From Glutamicibacter ardleyensis (GTDB taxonomy: Bacteria; Actinomycetota; Actinomycetes; Actinomycetales; Micrococcaceae), in assembly GCF_014644555.1 (NCBI RefSeq), contig NZ_BMKX01000005.1:62001-126000 (forward strand): DNA of 64,000 nucleotides. Direction: 5' to 3'. The notes under the pieces were generated by a model. It saw nothing but the letters and a program-made list of their open reading frames with translations. It had not been told where the DNA came from and made no database searches. This document shows, piece after piece, positions 35,807 through 45,259 of the stretch. The position numbers were made by a program, and so were the translations under genes. Position 1 is the first letter of the stretch; each line of letters begins with the position of its first letter.

Positions 35807-37321
35807 TTAGCGGGTGCCAGACATCTTCTCGGCAAATGCCACGAGAGTGCGCACCTGCGATCCGGTGCCGTTTTTCGGGGTGTAACCCCACGCGGAGCCT
35901 TCGTTGAAGGCGGGACCTGCGAAGTCAATGTGCGCCCAAGGGATCTTCTGTCCATTGGTTTCACCCACAAATTCTTCCAAGAACACCGCGGCGGTCATCA
36001 TGCCACCCATACGCTCGCCAATATTTGCCAAGTCGGCAACCTGAGAGTCGATGGTCGGACGAAGTTCCTCTGGCAGTGGCATGGCCCAAGCGAGCTCGCC
36101 GACGGCGTCCGAAGCGGCTACCAAATCGTCACGAACTTGCTCATTGCCCATAATGCCTGCGGTGCGCAAGCCTAGGGCAAGCATCTGTGCTCCGGTCAAC
36201 GTTGCAATGTCAATGAGTACGTCTGGTTTCTCGAGACTTGCAGCAGCAAGGCCATCGGCCATCACTAAACGACCTTCGGCATCCGTATTGAGTACCTCTA
36301 CGGTCTTGCCACCAAACATGGTCAGCACGTCGCCGGGACGGGTGGACGCTCCACCTGGCATGTTTTCGGCCAAGCAAAGCCACGCGGTGACCTTCAGATC
36401 CAAGCCAAGTTCTGCCACGGCCGCGATGGTGTTGTATACGGCGGCGGCGCCGGACATATCGGATTTCATCGCGTGCATTCCGGCGGCTGGTTTGATCGAG
36501 ATGCCACCGGTGTCAAAAGTGATGCCCTTACCAATCAGAGCCAAATGTTTGGCCGCCTTGGACGGCGAGTACTCAACCTTGACCATGCGAGGCTGACGGA
36601 CCGAACCGCCACCGACGCCCATTAGACCGCCGAAGCCTTCCTTGGTTAGTCGCTTCTCATCAAAGACGGTGACCTTCAACGGCAAAGATTTGGAATGATC
36701 CTTCACCGCGCTGGCAAACGACTCTGGGTACAGGATGTTGGCCGGAGCGTTGATCAGGTCTCGGGTCCCACGCACGGCGCGGCCGATGACCGCGGCACGC
36801 TTGAGCAAGCTCGGCAGGTCCTTGGAGGTAGCCACCGCTGTAGCGATGAATGCCTCGGTGAGCACTGGCTTGTCGTTCTTCTTCGAACGGAAATTCTCGT
36901 AACGGTATGAGCCCAAGGCCACGCCCTCGGCCACTGCGGCGACCTGTTCAATGCTGTCGGCTGGCAAAGCAAAGATTGCGGTCTTCGCGTTGGAAAGCTG
37001 TCGCGCTGCCGAACCGGCTGCGCGGCGTAGTTTCTCATCGGTCAGTTCACCTAGGTCCTTCACACCCAGCCCGATGAAGAGGATCGTCTTGACCTTGGTG
37101 CCGTCAACAGCGGGAAGCAGAGTTACCTCGTCGGCTGAGCCTGCGACGTTGAGTGTGAGCAGCGACTGCTCCAAAGCTGCGGTGGTCTCGGCAGCAAGTG
37201 GAGAAGCGGCAATGGATACCTTGTCGTCCTTTTTTAGGACACCCAAGATGAGCGTGTCGGCGTTTTTCCGTTTGATGTCTGCACCAATGGCGGTCAACGT
37301 GAGATCACTGGAGTTGATCAC
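35807..37321 (-). CDS. pepA: Leucyl aminopeptidase (M17 family)
   Basis: This cytoplasmic two-metal aminopeptidase has 504 residues. The C-terminal catalytic domain contains GKGITFDTGGISIKP (metal-binding Lys and Asp), KSDMSGAAAV, and the M17 signature NTDAEGRLVMADGL. The N-terminal half is the usual macro-like domain. The start is GTG at 37321 with AAGGAA 8 bases upstream. It is placed near lpdA and the E2 gene, matching the pepB-dlaT neighbourhood of M. tuberculosis. It is divergent from the PAC2 gene across a 230-base gap that should hold both promoters. Confidence 0.95.
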   Translation of the reverse strand: MINSSDLTLTAIGADIKRKNADTLILGVLKKDDKVSIAASPLAAETTAALEQSLLTLNVAGSADEVTLLPAVDGTKVKTILFIGLGVKDLGELTDEKLRRAAGSAARQLSNAKTAIFALPADSIEQVAAVAEGVALGSYRYENFRSKKNDKPVLTEAFIATAVATSKDLPSLLKRAAVIGRAVRGTRDLINAPANILYPESFASAVKDHSKSLPLKVTVFDEKRLTKEGFGGLMGVGGGSVRQPRMVKVEYSPSKAAKHLALIGKGITFDTGGISIKPAAGMHAMKSDMSGAAAVYNTIAAVAELGLDLKVTAWLCLAENMPGGASTRPGDVLTMFGGKTVEVLNTDAEGRLVMADGLAAASLEKPDVLIDIATLTGAQMLALGLRTAGIMGNEQVRDDLVAASDAVGELAWAMPLPEELRPTIDSQVADLANIGERMGGMMTAAVFLEEFVGETNGQKIPWAHIDFAGPAFNEGSAWGYTPKNGTGSQVRTLVAFAEKMSGTR

Positions 37322-37551
37322 AAAATCATTCCTTCTATGCCTTTGTAGGGTCTAAGGATGGTTCAGCCCATGAGGATAACCGGTAGATGGAGCCGGTGAG
37401 CTGAGTATTTCCTACACACGATGTTAGCCGAAGGTTGCACTTCGGCGTGCCTCACTTCACAGCGAGCGAAAGGGCAAACAGCTAGGATGGTTCCTTGAGC
37501 TGCAAGATTTTGTGGCCGTAGAGGCAGTAACCGGAAACAATTGAGGTGTGA

Positions 37552-38526
37552 ATGTCCAAGGAACCGTTGATGACTCTGGTCAGCACCAACCTGGACGATC
37601 CCAGCTTGCAGGGTTTGGGCATGTACGTTTCTTTGCGAGGCGCCTCCGACGCTGGGCACGCCCACGATTTAGTCTGCAACGAGCTTTTTGCGCACCTCAA
37701 ATCCGAGCTATACGCGCGCTTCGACGCCGACGAACTGGTGGTTTACAGTACTCAACGTCCACGAGTGACGTTCATCGGTGACCACTTCGCAGGCTATCAA
37801 GAGCCGCGTTTGGAAATTTATCTGATGACCGATGAGCTGGACCGTAAGTTCTGGTTTTTTGCCGGCGTCGAACCGGATCTGCGCTGGGAGCGAACCATCG
37901 CAGAACTACTAAACTTTATTCAAGCTTTCAACGTGAATCTGGTGATTGGTACCGCATCCTTACCGATGCCTGTGCCGCATACCCGTCCGGTCGGGGTGAC
38001 CGCTCACGGAAATCGCAAAGACCTCATCGAAAATATATCTACGTGGAGCCCGACGGCTGAAACTCCCTCTGGCCTCACCTCCTTATTGGAAATTCGGCTC
38101 AACGATGCCGGTCGTGACGTGGTCGGCTATTCGCTCCACACACCGCACTATCTGGCCGAAGCTGAATATCCTGCCGCAGCTGTAGCGGCATTAGAGCACG
38201 TCGGAGCGGCTTTAAAATTGGCGCTTCCGACCGAAAAACTGCGTGAAGCTGGCCGACTGATCGAGTCTCAATTGGCGGAACAACTCGAAGGCAGCAACGA
38301 CGTTAAACAAATGGTTCTCGGTTTCGAGAAGCGATTTGACGCGCACGCTCAGGAACACGATCGGCGTTCGCTGTTGTTGGACGAAGACGAAAGAATCCCG
38401 GACGCCGATGAGCTTGGTGCAAGTGTTGAAAATTTCCTTGCCACCATCGAAGACAACGCACAGTGGCTAGATGCCAACCGAGAGCCCCGGGATAACGACT
38501 CCACATCGGATGACCCCGACCAGTGA
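37552..38526 (+). CDS. PAC2 family protein
   Basis: This 324-residue soluble protein is of the PAC2 (proteasome assembly chaperone 2-like) family, common in actinobacteria. Visible conserved parts include GWGDAG-like GASDAGHAHD near residue 30, then the beta-rich core with VVYSTQRPRVTFIGDHF and FFAGVEPDLRWERT. VGVTAHG is near residue 150. The C-terminal 90 residues are charged and helical. Its ATG follows TGAGGTG. The stop overlaps the start of the MFS gene (GTGA), so the two are probably cotranscribed. The bacterial function is unknown. Confidence 0.85.
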   Translation: MSKEPLMTLVSTNLDDPSLQGLGMYVSLRGASDAGHAHDLVCNELFAHLKSELYARFDADELVVYSTQRPRVTFIGDHFAGYQEPRLEIYLMTDELDRKFWFFAGVEPDLRWERTIAELLNFIQAFNVNLVIGTASLPMPVPHTRPVGVTAHGNRKDLIENISTWSPTAETPSGLTSLLEIRLNDAGRDVVGYSLHTPHYLAEAEYPAAAVAALEHVGAALKLALPTEKLREAGRLIESQLAEQLEGSNDVKQMVLGFEKRFDAHAQEHDRRSLLLDEDERIPDADELGASVENFLATIEDNAQWLDANREPRDNDSTSDDPDQ

Positions 38527-39794
38527 TTCAGACGCATCTAAATTCGACGCGCTCATGGATCATTTTCTGTGCTGGAATTTTTGCCTATATGGCAGCGGTC
38601 TCTCAACGCACAAGCTTCGGTGTAGCGGGTTTGCAGGCTACCGAAAGATTTGATGCAACAGCGCAGATTTTGGCCTCATTTTCGGTGGTGCAACTTGTCG
38701 TTTATGCCGGAGCACAGGTGCCCATCGGTTTACTGCTGGACAAAGTGGGCCCTCGAATCTTGATCATCAGCGGGTCGGTGTTGATGGCGATGGGGCAGGC
38801 ATTCCTAGCTATCTCTACCAACGTACCGATGGGACTCGTTGGGAGAATCCTTGTTGGCTCGGGCGACGCCATGGTGTTTGTCTCCGTACTGAAGCTGCTG
38901 CCCCTATGGTTTTCAGGCTCTAGAATTCCGGTACTGACCCAGCTTGTTGGAACCTTTGGCCAAATGGGCCAGCTTGTCAGTCTTTTTCCGTTTCACTTGC
39001 TTCTTGTTCAATTCGGATGGACACCTGCTTTTTCGGTGATGTCAGGTTTAGCCCTAGCAAGCTTGCTCATTGCCGTGTCATTGATACGGAACGCTCCTGG
39101 ATGGGCGCACCTGAGCACCAGTGCGCCAATGCGAACCCGGGATCGGCTGAGCGCAGCTTGGAAACAACCAGGCACACGTTTGGGTTTTTGGACTCACTTC
39201 ACCACCTCATTTATGCTCAACGTCTTCCTTCTTTCCTGGGGATACCCGTTCCTCGTACAGGGTCAAGGACTCGATGGCGACTTCGCCTCTGCCCTGATGT
39301 CGATTTTTGTGGTTGTTGCCATTTTGTATGGGCCATTTCTTGGCGCGCTGACCGCTAGATACCCGGACAAACGTTCCAACTTTGCTCTTGGTGTGATTGC
39401 AGCGATGACCCTCATGTGGGCCGTAGTACTGTTCTGGCCGGGTGCCGCACCGTTATGGGTGCTGATTCTTTTACTTGTTGCTGTCGCAGCAGGCGGACCG
39501 TCCTCAGTCATCGCCTTCGACTTCGCGCGCACTTTTAACCCGCCTCATCTTATGGGTACGGCCGTGGGGTTGGTAAACACCGGCGGTTTCTTTGGAGGCT
39601 TCGTCACGATCTACTTGGTCGGTGCGATCATGGACTGGCAGTATGTCGCGAACGGTTCAAACGGTGAATTGTATAATTTGCCAGCATTCCGAATCGCCCT
39701 CTTGGTGCAGTTTGTCATGGCATTTATTGGAGTCACTTTCATGCTGATTGAACGCGGCAAAGCACGCCGACAAGGCACAAAAATTCCGGCTTAA
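38523..39794 (+). CDS. Major facilitator superfamily transporter
   Basis: This 423-residue membrane protein has about twelve hydrophobic segments. The A-like motif GLLLDKVGPRILI between segments 2 and 3 is typical of MFS carriers, and a duplicate-type motif ARYPDKRSNFALG occurs in the second half. The substrate cannot be inferred. The broad resemblance is to uncharacterised nitrate/oxalate-like or multidrug-like MFS members. The GTG start overlaps the stop of the PAC2 gene by 4 bases, indicating translational coupling. Confidence 0.85.
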   Translation: MIQTHLNSTRSWIIFCAGIFAYMAAVSQRTSFGVAGLQATERFDATAQILASFSVVQLVVYAGAQVPIGLLLDKVGPRILIISGSVLMAMGQAFLAISTNVPMGLVGRILVGSGDAMVFVSVLKLLPLWFSGSRIPVLTQLVGTFGQMGQLVSLFPFHLLLVQFGWTPAFSVMSGLALASLLIAVSLIRNAPGWAHLSTSAPMRTRDRLSAAWKQPGTRLGFWTHFTTSFMLNVFLLSWGYPFLVQGQGLDGDFASALMSIFVVVAILYGPFLGALTARYPDKRSNFALGVIAAMTLMWAVVLFWPGAAPLWVLILLLVAVAAGGPSSVIAFDFARTFNPPHLMGTAVGLVNTGGFFGGFVTIYLVGAIMDWQYVANGSNGELYNLPAFRIALLVQFVMAFIGVTFMLIERGKARRQGTKIPA

Positions 39795-39858
39795 ATAGTT
39801 CTCCACAGCACGTGCCGAAGTCATGATGCAGCGACGCCTTCAGGCGCATTGTGGGGAT

Positions 39859-40962
39859 ATGACTACAACACCAGAACGCCAGCCCCTCTCGCTCTCTGAT
39901 TGCGATGACGTGCTGGCTTACATACCCCATGCACTTGGATTTCATCCGCAAAATTCATTAGTGCTCCTGCTCATTGTTGGGCAAAGACTTGAAGCGACGC
40001 TTCGTGTCGATTTGCCGGGCGAAAGCCATCCGGAAGATCGTGAGGCGTGGCTGGGGCAAGTGCTCAATTTGTTACATCGTTTGCCTCAGGTGCGTAGCCT
40101 CGTGGCCGTTGTGTACGCGCCGGATAGTTCCCGCAATCCCCGTAATGTTCCATACCGGCAAGTCATCGGTGAACTTGACGAAGCCCTCGAATACACCGAC
40201 ATTGATCTGCGTCAGGCATGGTGTCTGTCTGGCGATCAGGTCTGGGACTACGCCGATGACGATGTAAAAATAACTTTTCCGCGTCCAAACGTTGCCTTAG
40301 GAAACACGAACCTTTCGCTGGTGCTTGCAGGATCGGCACCATTAGACCGTCCGTGGGACGGAACCGGGATCGAAGAATGGGGCAACGCTGAAGAGATTCG
40401 ACTACTTGCGAAGTCTCTTGCTCTAGACGTACTGGAAAGCCTTGAGCAATGGGCTGACGTCCTAGATATGGATGAAATGCGAGCAAGAGCATTCCTTCAT
40501 TCATCGAAGTCGGGAGCAGCTCGCATGCTTGTAGGCCTCCACAAAAGAATCGTTCGCGACGTTCTGCCCTATCTTGCTGGCGTCGGTGCCGAACAAACCA
40601 TCATCATGGCAGAACAACTATGCCTCAATTCTGGAAAAGACCAAGCTAAACCTTTGGCAGATTTTCTTTTGGGACGAGGATGGCAAGGCCCAGACTGGAG
40701 ACGCATAGAACGGCTTTGGTCTATTTCTCGAGATTTATTGGGAGTCGCTCGTGCTGAAGAACGTCACGCCTTGTTATGTATCTTGGCGTGGATCGAATGG
40801 GCGCGCGGGCGCGGCTCGATGGCGATCATGTTGTTAGACAGAGTTCTGGATGAGCAGGGCGACTATCGTCTGGCCCAGTTGCTTCGTGAATTGATGAATA
40901 GGGGAGCCATGCCCGAATGGGCAACGGATGAACTTCGCGCCTGGAGAGCCCGGATGGGGTAG
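39859..40962 (+). CDS. DUF4192 family protein
   Basis: This 367-residue protein is of the actinobacterial DUF4192 family. Its start PLSLSDCDDVLAYIPHALGFHPQNSLVLLLI is the family hallmark. The C-terminal third with HALLCILAWIEWARGRGSMAIMLLDR is the other conserved part. No signal peptide or membrane helix is certain. Start at ATG 39859 with GTGGGG upstream; an in-frame ATG at 39823 is possible. The family is often encoded beside the principal sigma factor gene, as here. The function is unknown. Confidence 0.8.
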   Translation: MTTTPERQPLSLSDCDDVLAYIPHALGFHPQNSLVLLLIVGQRLEATLRVDLPGESHPEDREAWLGQVLNLLHRLPQVRSLVAVVYAPDSSRNPRNVPYRQVIGELDEALEYTDIDLRQAWCLSGDQVWDYADDDVKITFPRPNVALGNTNLSLVLAGSAPLDRPWDGTGIEEWGNAEEIRLLAKSLALDVLESLEQWADVLDMDEMRARAFLHSSKSGAARMLVGLHKRIVRDVLPYLAGVGAEQTIIMAEQLCLNSGKDQAKPLADFLLGRGWQGPDWRRIERLWSISRDLLGVARAEERHALLCILAWIEWARGRGSMAIMLLDRVLDEQGDYRLAQLLRELMNRGAMPEWATDELRAWRARMG

Positions 40963-41214
40963 TAGACGCGCGGGAAACTTGCCCAAGTGGTGTCTGTGGG
41001 CGAATTAGTGGATAATGAAAAAACAGACCCGGTTAGGTTCGAGATGTCTAAGTTCGAAAAACATAGTTTTGGGAACATTAGACGTGGTTGGTGCGTTGAT
41101 AACAATGTACCCACCGTCGCGTTGAGTCACTGATTACAACGCATTCGGACTTGACAGGGTCATAGTGGTGTTACCGGCAGGTGCATCCGGAACGCATCGT
41201 TAGAAAGGTTATTC

Positions 41215-42435
41215 GTGTCATCTTCTGAGACGAACGCTAATCGTATGGCAACTGAGGCAGAGACCGAGGAATCGGTAAAGACCCCTGTCGCGAAAAAGCG
41301 CGCTACCCGTGCGAAGGCTACGCCTCGCACCAAGAAGACTGCAGCTACCGAAGAACCGGTAGAGAACGAGCAGGGTTCTGAAGAGTCCGAAGACGATTCT
41401 GAGTCGGGTGCTTCTGACGCAACTGGCGCCAAGGACGGCTCGGCAAAGGAAGAGGAATCCAAGGGATTCACTTTGTCTTCAGCCGATGATGATGCTCCTC
41501 AGCAGCAGGTCATGGTGGCCGGCGCAACCGCCGACCCGGTCAAGGACTACCTAAAGCAGATCGGTAAAGTCGCTCTGCTAAACGCTGAGCAGGAAGTTGA
41601 TTTGGCTCTGCGTATTGAAGCGGGCCTTTTCGCTACCGACAAGATCAACAAGGATGATGGTTCGATGGATCAGCGCTTGCGCTGGGACTACGAGCAGATC
41701 ATCCACGACGGCAAGATCGCCAAAAATCACCTTCTAGAAGCAAACCTTCGACTGGTAGTTTCGCTTGCGAAGCGTTATACCGGCCGTGGCATGCTTTTCT
41801 TGGACTTGATCCAGGAAGGTAACTTGGGTCTGATCCGTGCGGTGGAGAAGTTCGACTACACCAAGGGCTTTAAGTTCTCGACTTACGCGACCTGGTGGAT
41901 CCGTCAGGCCATCACCCGTGCCATGGCCGACCAAGCACGTACGATTCGTATCCCTGTGCACATGGTTGAAGTCATCAACAAGCTGGCTCGCGTCCAGCGC
42001 CAAATGCTTCAGGATCTCGGTCGCGAACCGACTCCAGAAGAATTGGCTAAGGAACTGGACATGACCCCTGAAAAGGTTGTCGAAGTTCAGAAGTATGGTC
42101 GTGAACCAATTTCCTTGCACACCCCACTGGGTGAAGATGGAGACTCTGAGTTCGGTGACTTGATCGAAGACTCTGAAGCGGTCGTTCCAGCTGACGCGGT
42201 GTCCTTCACCTTGCTACAGGAACAGCTGCATTCGGTTTTGGATACGCTGTCCGAACGTGAAGCCGGCGTTGTCGCCATGCGCTTCGGACTGACCGATGGC
42301 CAGCCGAAGACCTTAGACGAGATTGGCAAGGTTTACGGTGTTACCCGTGAACGTATTCGTCAGATCGAATCGAAGACCATGTCGAAGTTGCGTCACCCAT
42401 CGCGTTCACAGGTTCTGCGCGATTACCTAGACTAA
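41215..42435 (+). CDS. sigA: Principal RNA polymerase sigma factor
   Basis: This is the primary sigma-70 factor (SigA/HrdB/RpoD). The acidic and basic low-complexity N-terminal tail runs to about residue 95. Region 1.2 has [22 protein letters not shown]. Region 2 has [31 protein letters not shown] and [17 protein letters not shown]. Region 3 follows. Region 4 ends in [31 protein letters not shown]. The length is 406 residues. The start is GTG. The 252 bases upstream contain no other gene. A TTGACA at 41151-41156 is present but I cannot pair it with a good -10 box. Confidence 0.96.
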   Translation: MSSSETNANRMATEAETEESVKTPVAKKRATRAKATPRTKKTAATEEPVENEQGSEESEDDSESGASDATGAKDGSAKEEESKGFTLSSADDDAPQQQVMVAGATADPVKDYLKQIGKVALLNAEQEVDLALRIEAGLFATDKINKDDGSMDQRLRWDYEQIIHDGKIAKNHLLEANLRLVVSLAKRYTGRGMLFLDLIQEGNLGLIRAVEKFDYTKGFKFSTYATWWIRQAITRAMADQARTIRIPVHMVEVINKLARVQRQMLQDLGREPTPEELAKELDMTPEKVVEVQKYGREPISLHTPLGEDGDSEFGDLIEDSEAVVPADAVSFTLLQEQLHSVLDTLSEREAGVVAMRFGLTDGQPKTLDEIGKVYGVTRERIRQIESKTMSKLRHPSRSQVLRDYLD

Positions 42436-42447
42436 ACATTTTGAAGC

Positions 42448-42489
42448 AATGCGGTCTCCCAACCTTTTCTAAGGCTGGGAGACCGCATT
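42448..42489. terminator. Terminator after sigA
   Basis: Perfect 14-bp stem AATGCGGTCTCCCA (42448-42461) with TGGGAGACCGCATT (42476-42489), followed by ACTTTT. Confidence 0.8.
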
Positions 42490-42532
42490 ACTTTTAACTA
42501 GTCGAGCCAACGAGTGATTCATTAAAGCAATA

Positions 42533-42565
42533 AAGGGTGACCCAGCGCTTGGCTGGATCACCCTT
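42533..42565. terminator. Terminator after the zinc-ribbon gene
   Basis: AAGGGTGACCCAGC (42533-42546) with GCTGGATCACCCTT (42552-42565), one mismatch, between sigA and the convergent small gene. Confidence 0.7.
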
Positions 42566-42592
42566 CTGCTCATCGGATGAGTACCCGATCAG

Positions 42593-42817
42593 TTAGTCGT
42601 TTATGTCGACCTTTGACTTTTCGTACAGTCGTGCGGACTCGTCCTGCCAGACTGAAGTGATAGGGCGTAGCTTGGATTCTACGGAGCGTGCATGGTGAGC
42701 ACAGAAGAGTAATTCTCCGCTGGTAGAAGCCAGCACTGCCCGGACGTAGGCCTGTGCGCCGCATCGGTCGCACCGGTCCAGGGCGTTTAGTTCACGACTA
42801 GTGGTAGTAGTAGTCAT
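42593..42817 (-). CDS. DUF7455-type small zinc-ribbon protein
   Basis: This 74-residue protein has a likely zinc site formed by DRCDRCGAQAYVRAV (CxxC) and LFCAHHARSVE (CxxH). The pattern matches the small actinobacterial family now called DUF7455, found next to the principal sigma factor gene. An upstream in-frame ATG would add 12 residues, but AAGGAGG stands directly before the ATG at 42817. It might be an RNA polymerase- or ribosome-associated factor by analogy with DksA-like ribbons, which is speculation. It is convergent with sigA. Confidence 0.8.
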   Translation of the reverse strand: MTTTTTSRELNALDRCDRCGAQAYVRAVLASTSGELLFCAHHARSVESKLRPITSVWQDESARLYEKSKVDIND

Positions 42818-42988
42818 TGCCAGCCTCCTTAAATCGATGTTCACTCTATACAACCAGCTATGACCCTGACTTTATGCCTAAAACGTCTCCCTTTCGCTCA
42901 CCGCGTAGCGAGTGTGGATAAGTTTGGTTGAATTTTTGGCGAATTACCGGCGAGATGCAGTAGCACCAAGTTCGAACACATAAACGAG

Positions 42989-42994
42989 TAGAAT
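42989..42994 (+). promoter_or_regulatory. -10 box of parE
   Basis: TAGAAT stands so that transcription should start near 43001. The in-frame ATG at 42993 overlaps this box and cannot be in the mRNA, which supports GTG 43041 as the start. Confidence 0.55.
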
Positions 42995-43040
42995 GGTACT
43001 AGTTCATTATTTTCCCGCGTCAGTAGGAGATTGCAGCCCC

Positions 43041-45149
43041 GTGGCCTCAACCGATAATTACAACGCCCGTCATCTCTCCGTTCTCGAGGGTCTCGAAGCG
43101 GTACGCAAGCGACCCGGCATGTATATCGGTTCTACCGATTCCCGCGGTCTTATGCACTGCCTTTGGGAGATTATTGATAACTCGGTTGATGAAGCGCTCG
43201 GTGGCTTCGGCCAGGCCATAAACGTCATCCTGCATTCAGATGGATCCGTCGAAGTACATGACGATGGTCGTGGCATTCCCGTGGACGTGGAGCCTAAGAC
43301 AGGGCTAAGCGGCTTGGAAGTTGTATTCACTAAGTTGCACGCAGGTGGCAAATTTGGTGGCGGTTCCTACAGCGCTTCTGGCGGTCTGCACGGCGTGGGA
43401 GCCTCCGTGGTAAATGCTCTGTCAGCGCGTTTGGACGTTGAAGTGGATCGTGGCGGAAAAACCTATTCTTTGCAGTTCCGCCGTGGTGAACCAGGAAAGT
43501 TTAGCGACCGTGGCAAGCCAAAGTCGGACGCGCCATTTACCGCCCACGAAAAAGCAACCACTCCGGAAGTCATCGGTAAAGCAAAGCGGGGGGTTACTGG
43601 TACTCGAATTCGTTATTGGGCGGATGACCACATCTTCACCCCTGACGCAAAGTTTTCCTACGAGGAACTTCAGAACCGTGCGCGTCAAACCTCATTCCTG
43701 GTTCCTGGCCTACGTATTACGTTGCGTGATGATCGTGGCCTGCCCGGAACAGAAGGCGCCGAAGGCCCCTACGAAGAGGTATTTCAACATGACGGTGGAA
43801 TCAGTGAATTCGTTGAATACCTAAGCAGTGATTCTGCAGTCACCGATGTCTGGCGCGTGCATGGCAGTGGCTCCTTCCATGAGAAGGTTCCAGTAATCGA
43901 TGAAAATGGCCGCAGCCATATGCAAGACGTCCAGCGAGTTTGCGAAGTTGACGTAGCGTTGCGCTGGGGGATCGGCTATGACACCTCGATGCGTAGCTTT
44001 GTAAATATCATTGCCACTCCCAAGGGTGGAACGCACATTGCAGGGTTTGAACAGGCATTACTGAAATCATTCCGTAAGAACATCGAGTCCAATGCTCGCA
44101 AGCTCAAGTTCGGGCAAAAAGACAAAATCGAAAAAGACGACATCATGGCCGGCCTGACAGCGGTATTAACCGTGCGCCTTGCTGAACCACAATTTGAGGG
44201 GCAGACCAAGGAAATCCTTGGCACGTCGCAAGTACGCCAGATCGTGACCAAGGTTGTCGAAAAGGCGCTCAATGAACGTCTTTCATCGACTAAACGCGGT
44301 GAAAAGGCCGAGGCGGCCACGTTGCTTGAAAAGGTTGTCAACGAGATGAAGTCTCGTATTTCAGCCCGAATGCATAAGGAGACCCAGCGGCGTAAAACTG
44401 CGCTCGAGTCCTCTTCGCTTCCTACTAAGCTACTTGATTGTCGTAGCAAAGAAGTTGGACGCTCGGAATTATTTATCGTTGAGGGCGATAGCGCGTTGGG
44501 TACCGCACGTGTAGCGCGTTCTAGTGAATTCCAAGCCCTACTTCCTATCCGAGGCAAGATTCTCAATGTGCAGAAAGCCTCCATATCGGACATGCTCTCT
44601 AACGTAGAGTGTGCGGCAATGATTCAGGTCATCGGCGCAGGATCAGGTCGTAGCTTCGATATTGAACAAGCGCGATACGGCAAGATCATCCTGATGACAG
44701 ATGCTGACGTGGACGGCGCGCATATTCGAACGTTACTCTTGACGCTGTTCTATCGATATATGCGTCCCATGATTGAGCATGGACGGGTATACGCTGCTGT
44801 GCCTCCACTGCACAGGATCGAAGTAATCAACGCCGGCTCTAAGGCCAACGAGGTTGTTTACACCTACTCGGAGGCCGAGATGACGCGTCTGCTGTCGAAG
44901 CTGGAAACCGAGGGGAAGAAGTATAAAGAGCCAATTCAGCGGTACAAGGGATTGGGCGAGATGGACGCAGATCAGTTGGCAGAAACAACAATGGACCCAC
45001 GCCATCGTATGCTCCGCCGTGTGGGGATCGAACATGCCCAGGCGGCAGAGGAAGTCTTCGACCTGCTAATGGGTTCAGACGTCGCGCCACGAAAGAATTT
45101 CATTATCGCGGGCGCTGAGAATCTTGAAAGAGACCGTATCGACGTCTAA
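43041..45149 (+). CDS. parE: DNA topoisomerase IV subunit B
   Basis: This is the ATPase subunit of a type IIA topoisomerase, 702 residues from the GTG at 43041 (AGGAGA at 43025-43030). The GHKL ATPase domain has LEGLEAVRKRPGMYIGST, EIIDNSVDEAL and DDGRGIPVD. The TOPRIM domain has EGDSALGTARVARSSEFQALLP and LMTDADVDGAHIRTLLL. The C-terminus has PIQRYKGLGEMDADQLAETTMDP. Its partner ParC is at 52999-55632. It is called ParE rather than GyrB because of the genomic setting and the ParC-like partner; GyrB would be expected near dnaA. Confidence 0.9.
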   Translation: MASTDNYNARHLSVLEGLEAVRKRPGMYIGSTDSRGLMHCLWEIIDNSVDEALGGFGQAINVILHSDGSVEVHDDGRGIPVDVEPKTGLSGLEVVFTKLHAGGKFGGGSYSASGGLHGVGASVVNALSARLDVEVDRGGKTYSLQFRRGEPGKFSDRGKPKSDAPFTAHEKATTPEVIGKAKRGVTGTRIRYWADDHIFTPDAKFSYEELQNRARQTSFLVPGLRITLRDDRGLPGTEGAEGPYEEVFQHDGGISEFVEYLSSDSAVTDVWRVHGSGSFHEKVPVIDENGRSHMQDVQRVCEVDVALRWGIGYDTSMRSFVNIIATPKGGTHIAGFEQALLKSFRKNIESNARKLKFGQKDKIEKDDIMAGLTAVLTVRLAEPQFEGQTKEILGTSQVRQIVTKVVEKALNERLSSTKRGEKAEAATLLEKVVNEMKSRISARMHKETQRRKTALESSSLPTKLLDCRSKEVGRSELFIVEGDSALGTARVARSSEFQALLPIRGKILNVQKASISDMLSNVECAAMIQVIGAGSGRSFDIEQARYGKIILMTDADVDGAHIRTLLLTLFYRYMRPMIEHGRVYAAVPPLHRIEVINAGSKANEVVYTYSEAEMTRLLSKLETEGKKYKEPIQRYKGLGEMDADQLAETTMDPRHRMLRRVGIEHAQAAEEVFDLLMGSDVAPRKNFIIAGAENLERDRIDV

Positions 45150-45169
45150 CCAGACTTTGTGCTGAGAGC

Positions 45170-45216
45170 TATAGCCCTGCCATTGATCGACTCAAACGAT
45201 CAATGGCAGGGCTATA
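45170..45216. terminator. Terminator after parE
   Basis: Perfect 20-bp stem (45170-45189 with 45197-45216, 7-base loop), arm TATAGCCCTGCC, followed by AATTTT. It also faces the convergent M56 gene. Confidence 0.85.
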
Positions 45217-45259
45217 AATTTTAACGATGTTTAGGTCGCCGAACGCTTCGTAACGCGGA

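Noticed and set aside
41151-41156. TTGACA before sigA as a promoter
   Set aside because: No acceptable -10 hexamer stands at 16-18 bases from it, so I did not list it as a feature.
42972-42984. LexA-like site before parE (CGAACACAT)
   Set aside because: Only one half-site matches the Gram-positive SOS box; the second half reads AAAC instead of GTTCG.
42993-43040. ATG at 42993 as start of parE
   Set aside because: It overlaps the TAGAAT promoter box. GTG 43041 has a ribosome site and gives the standard N-terminus.
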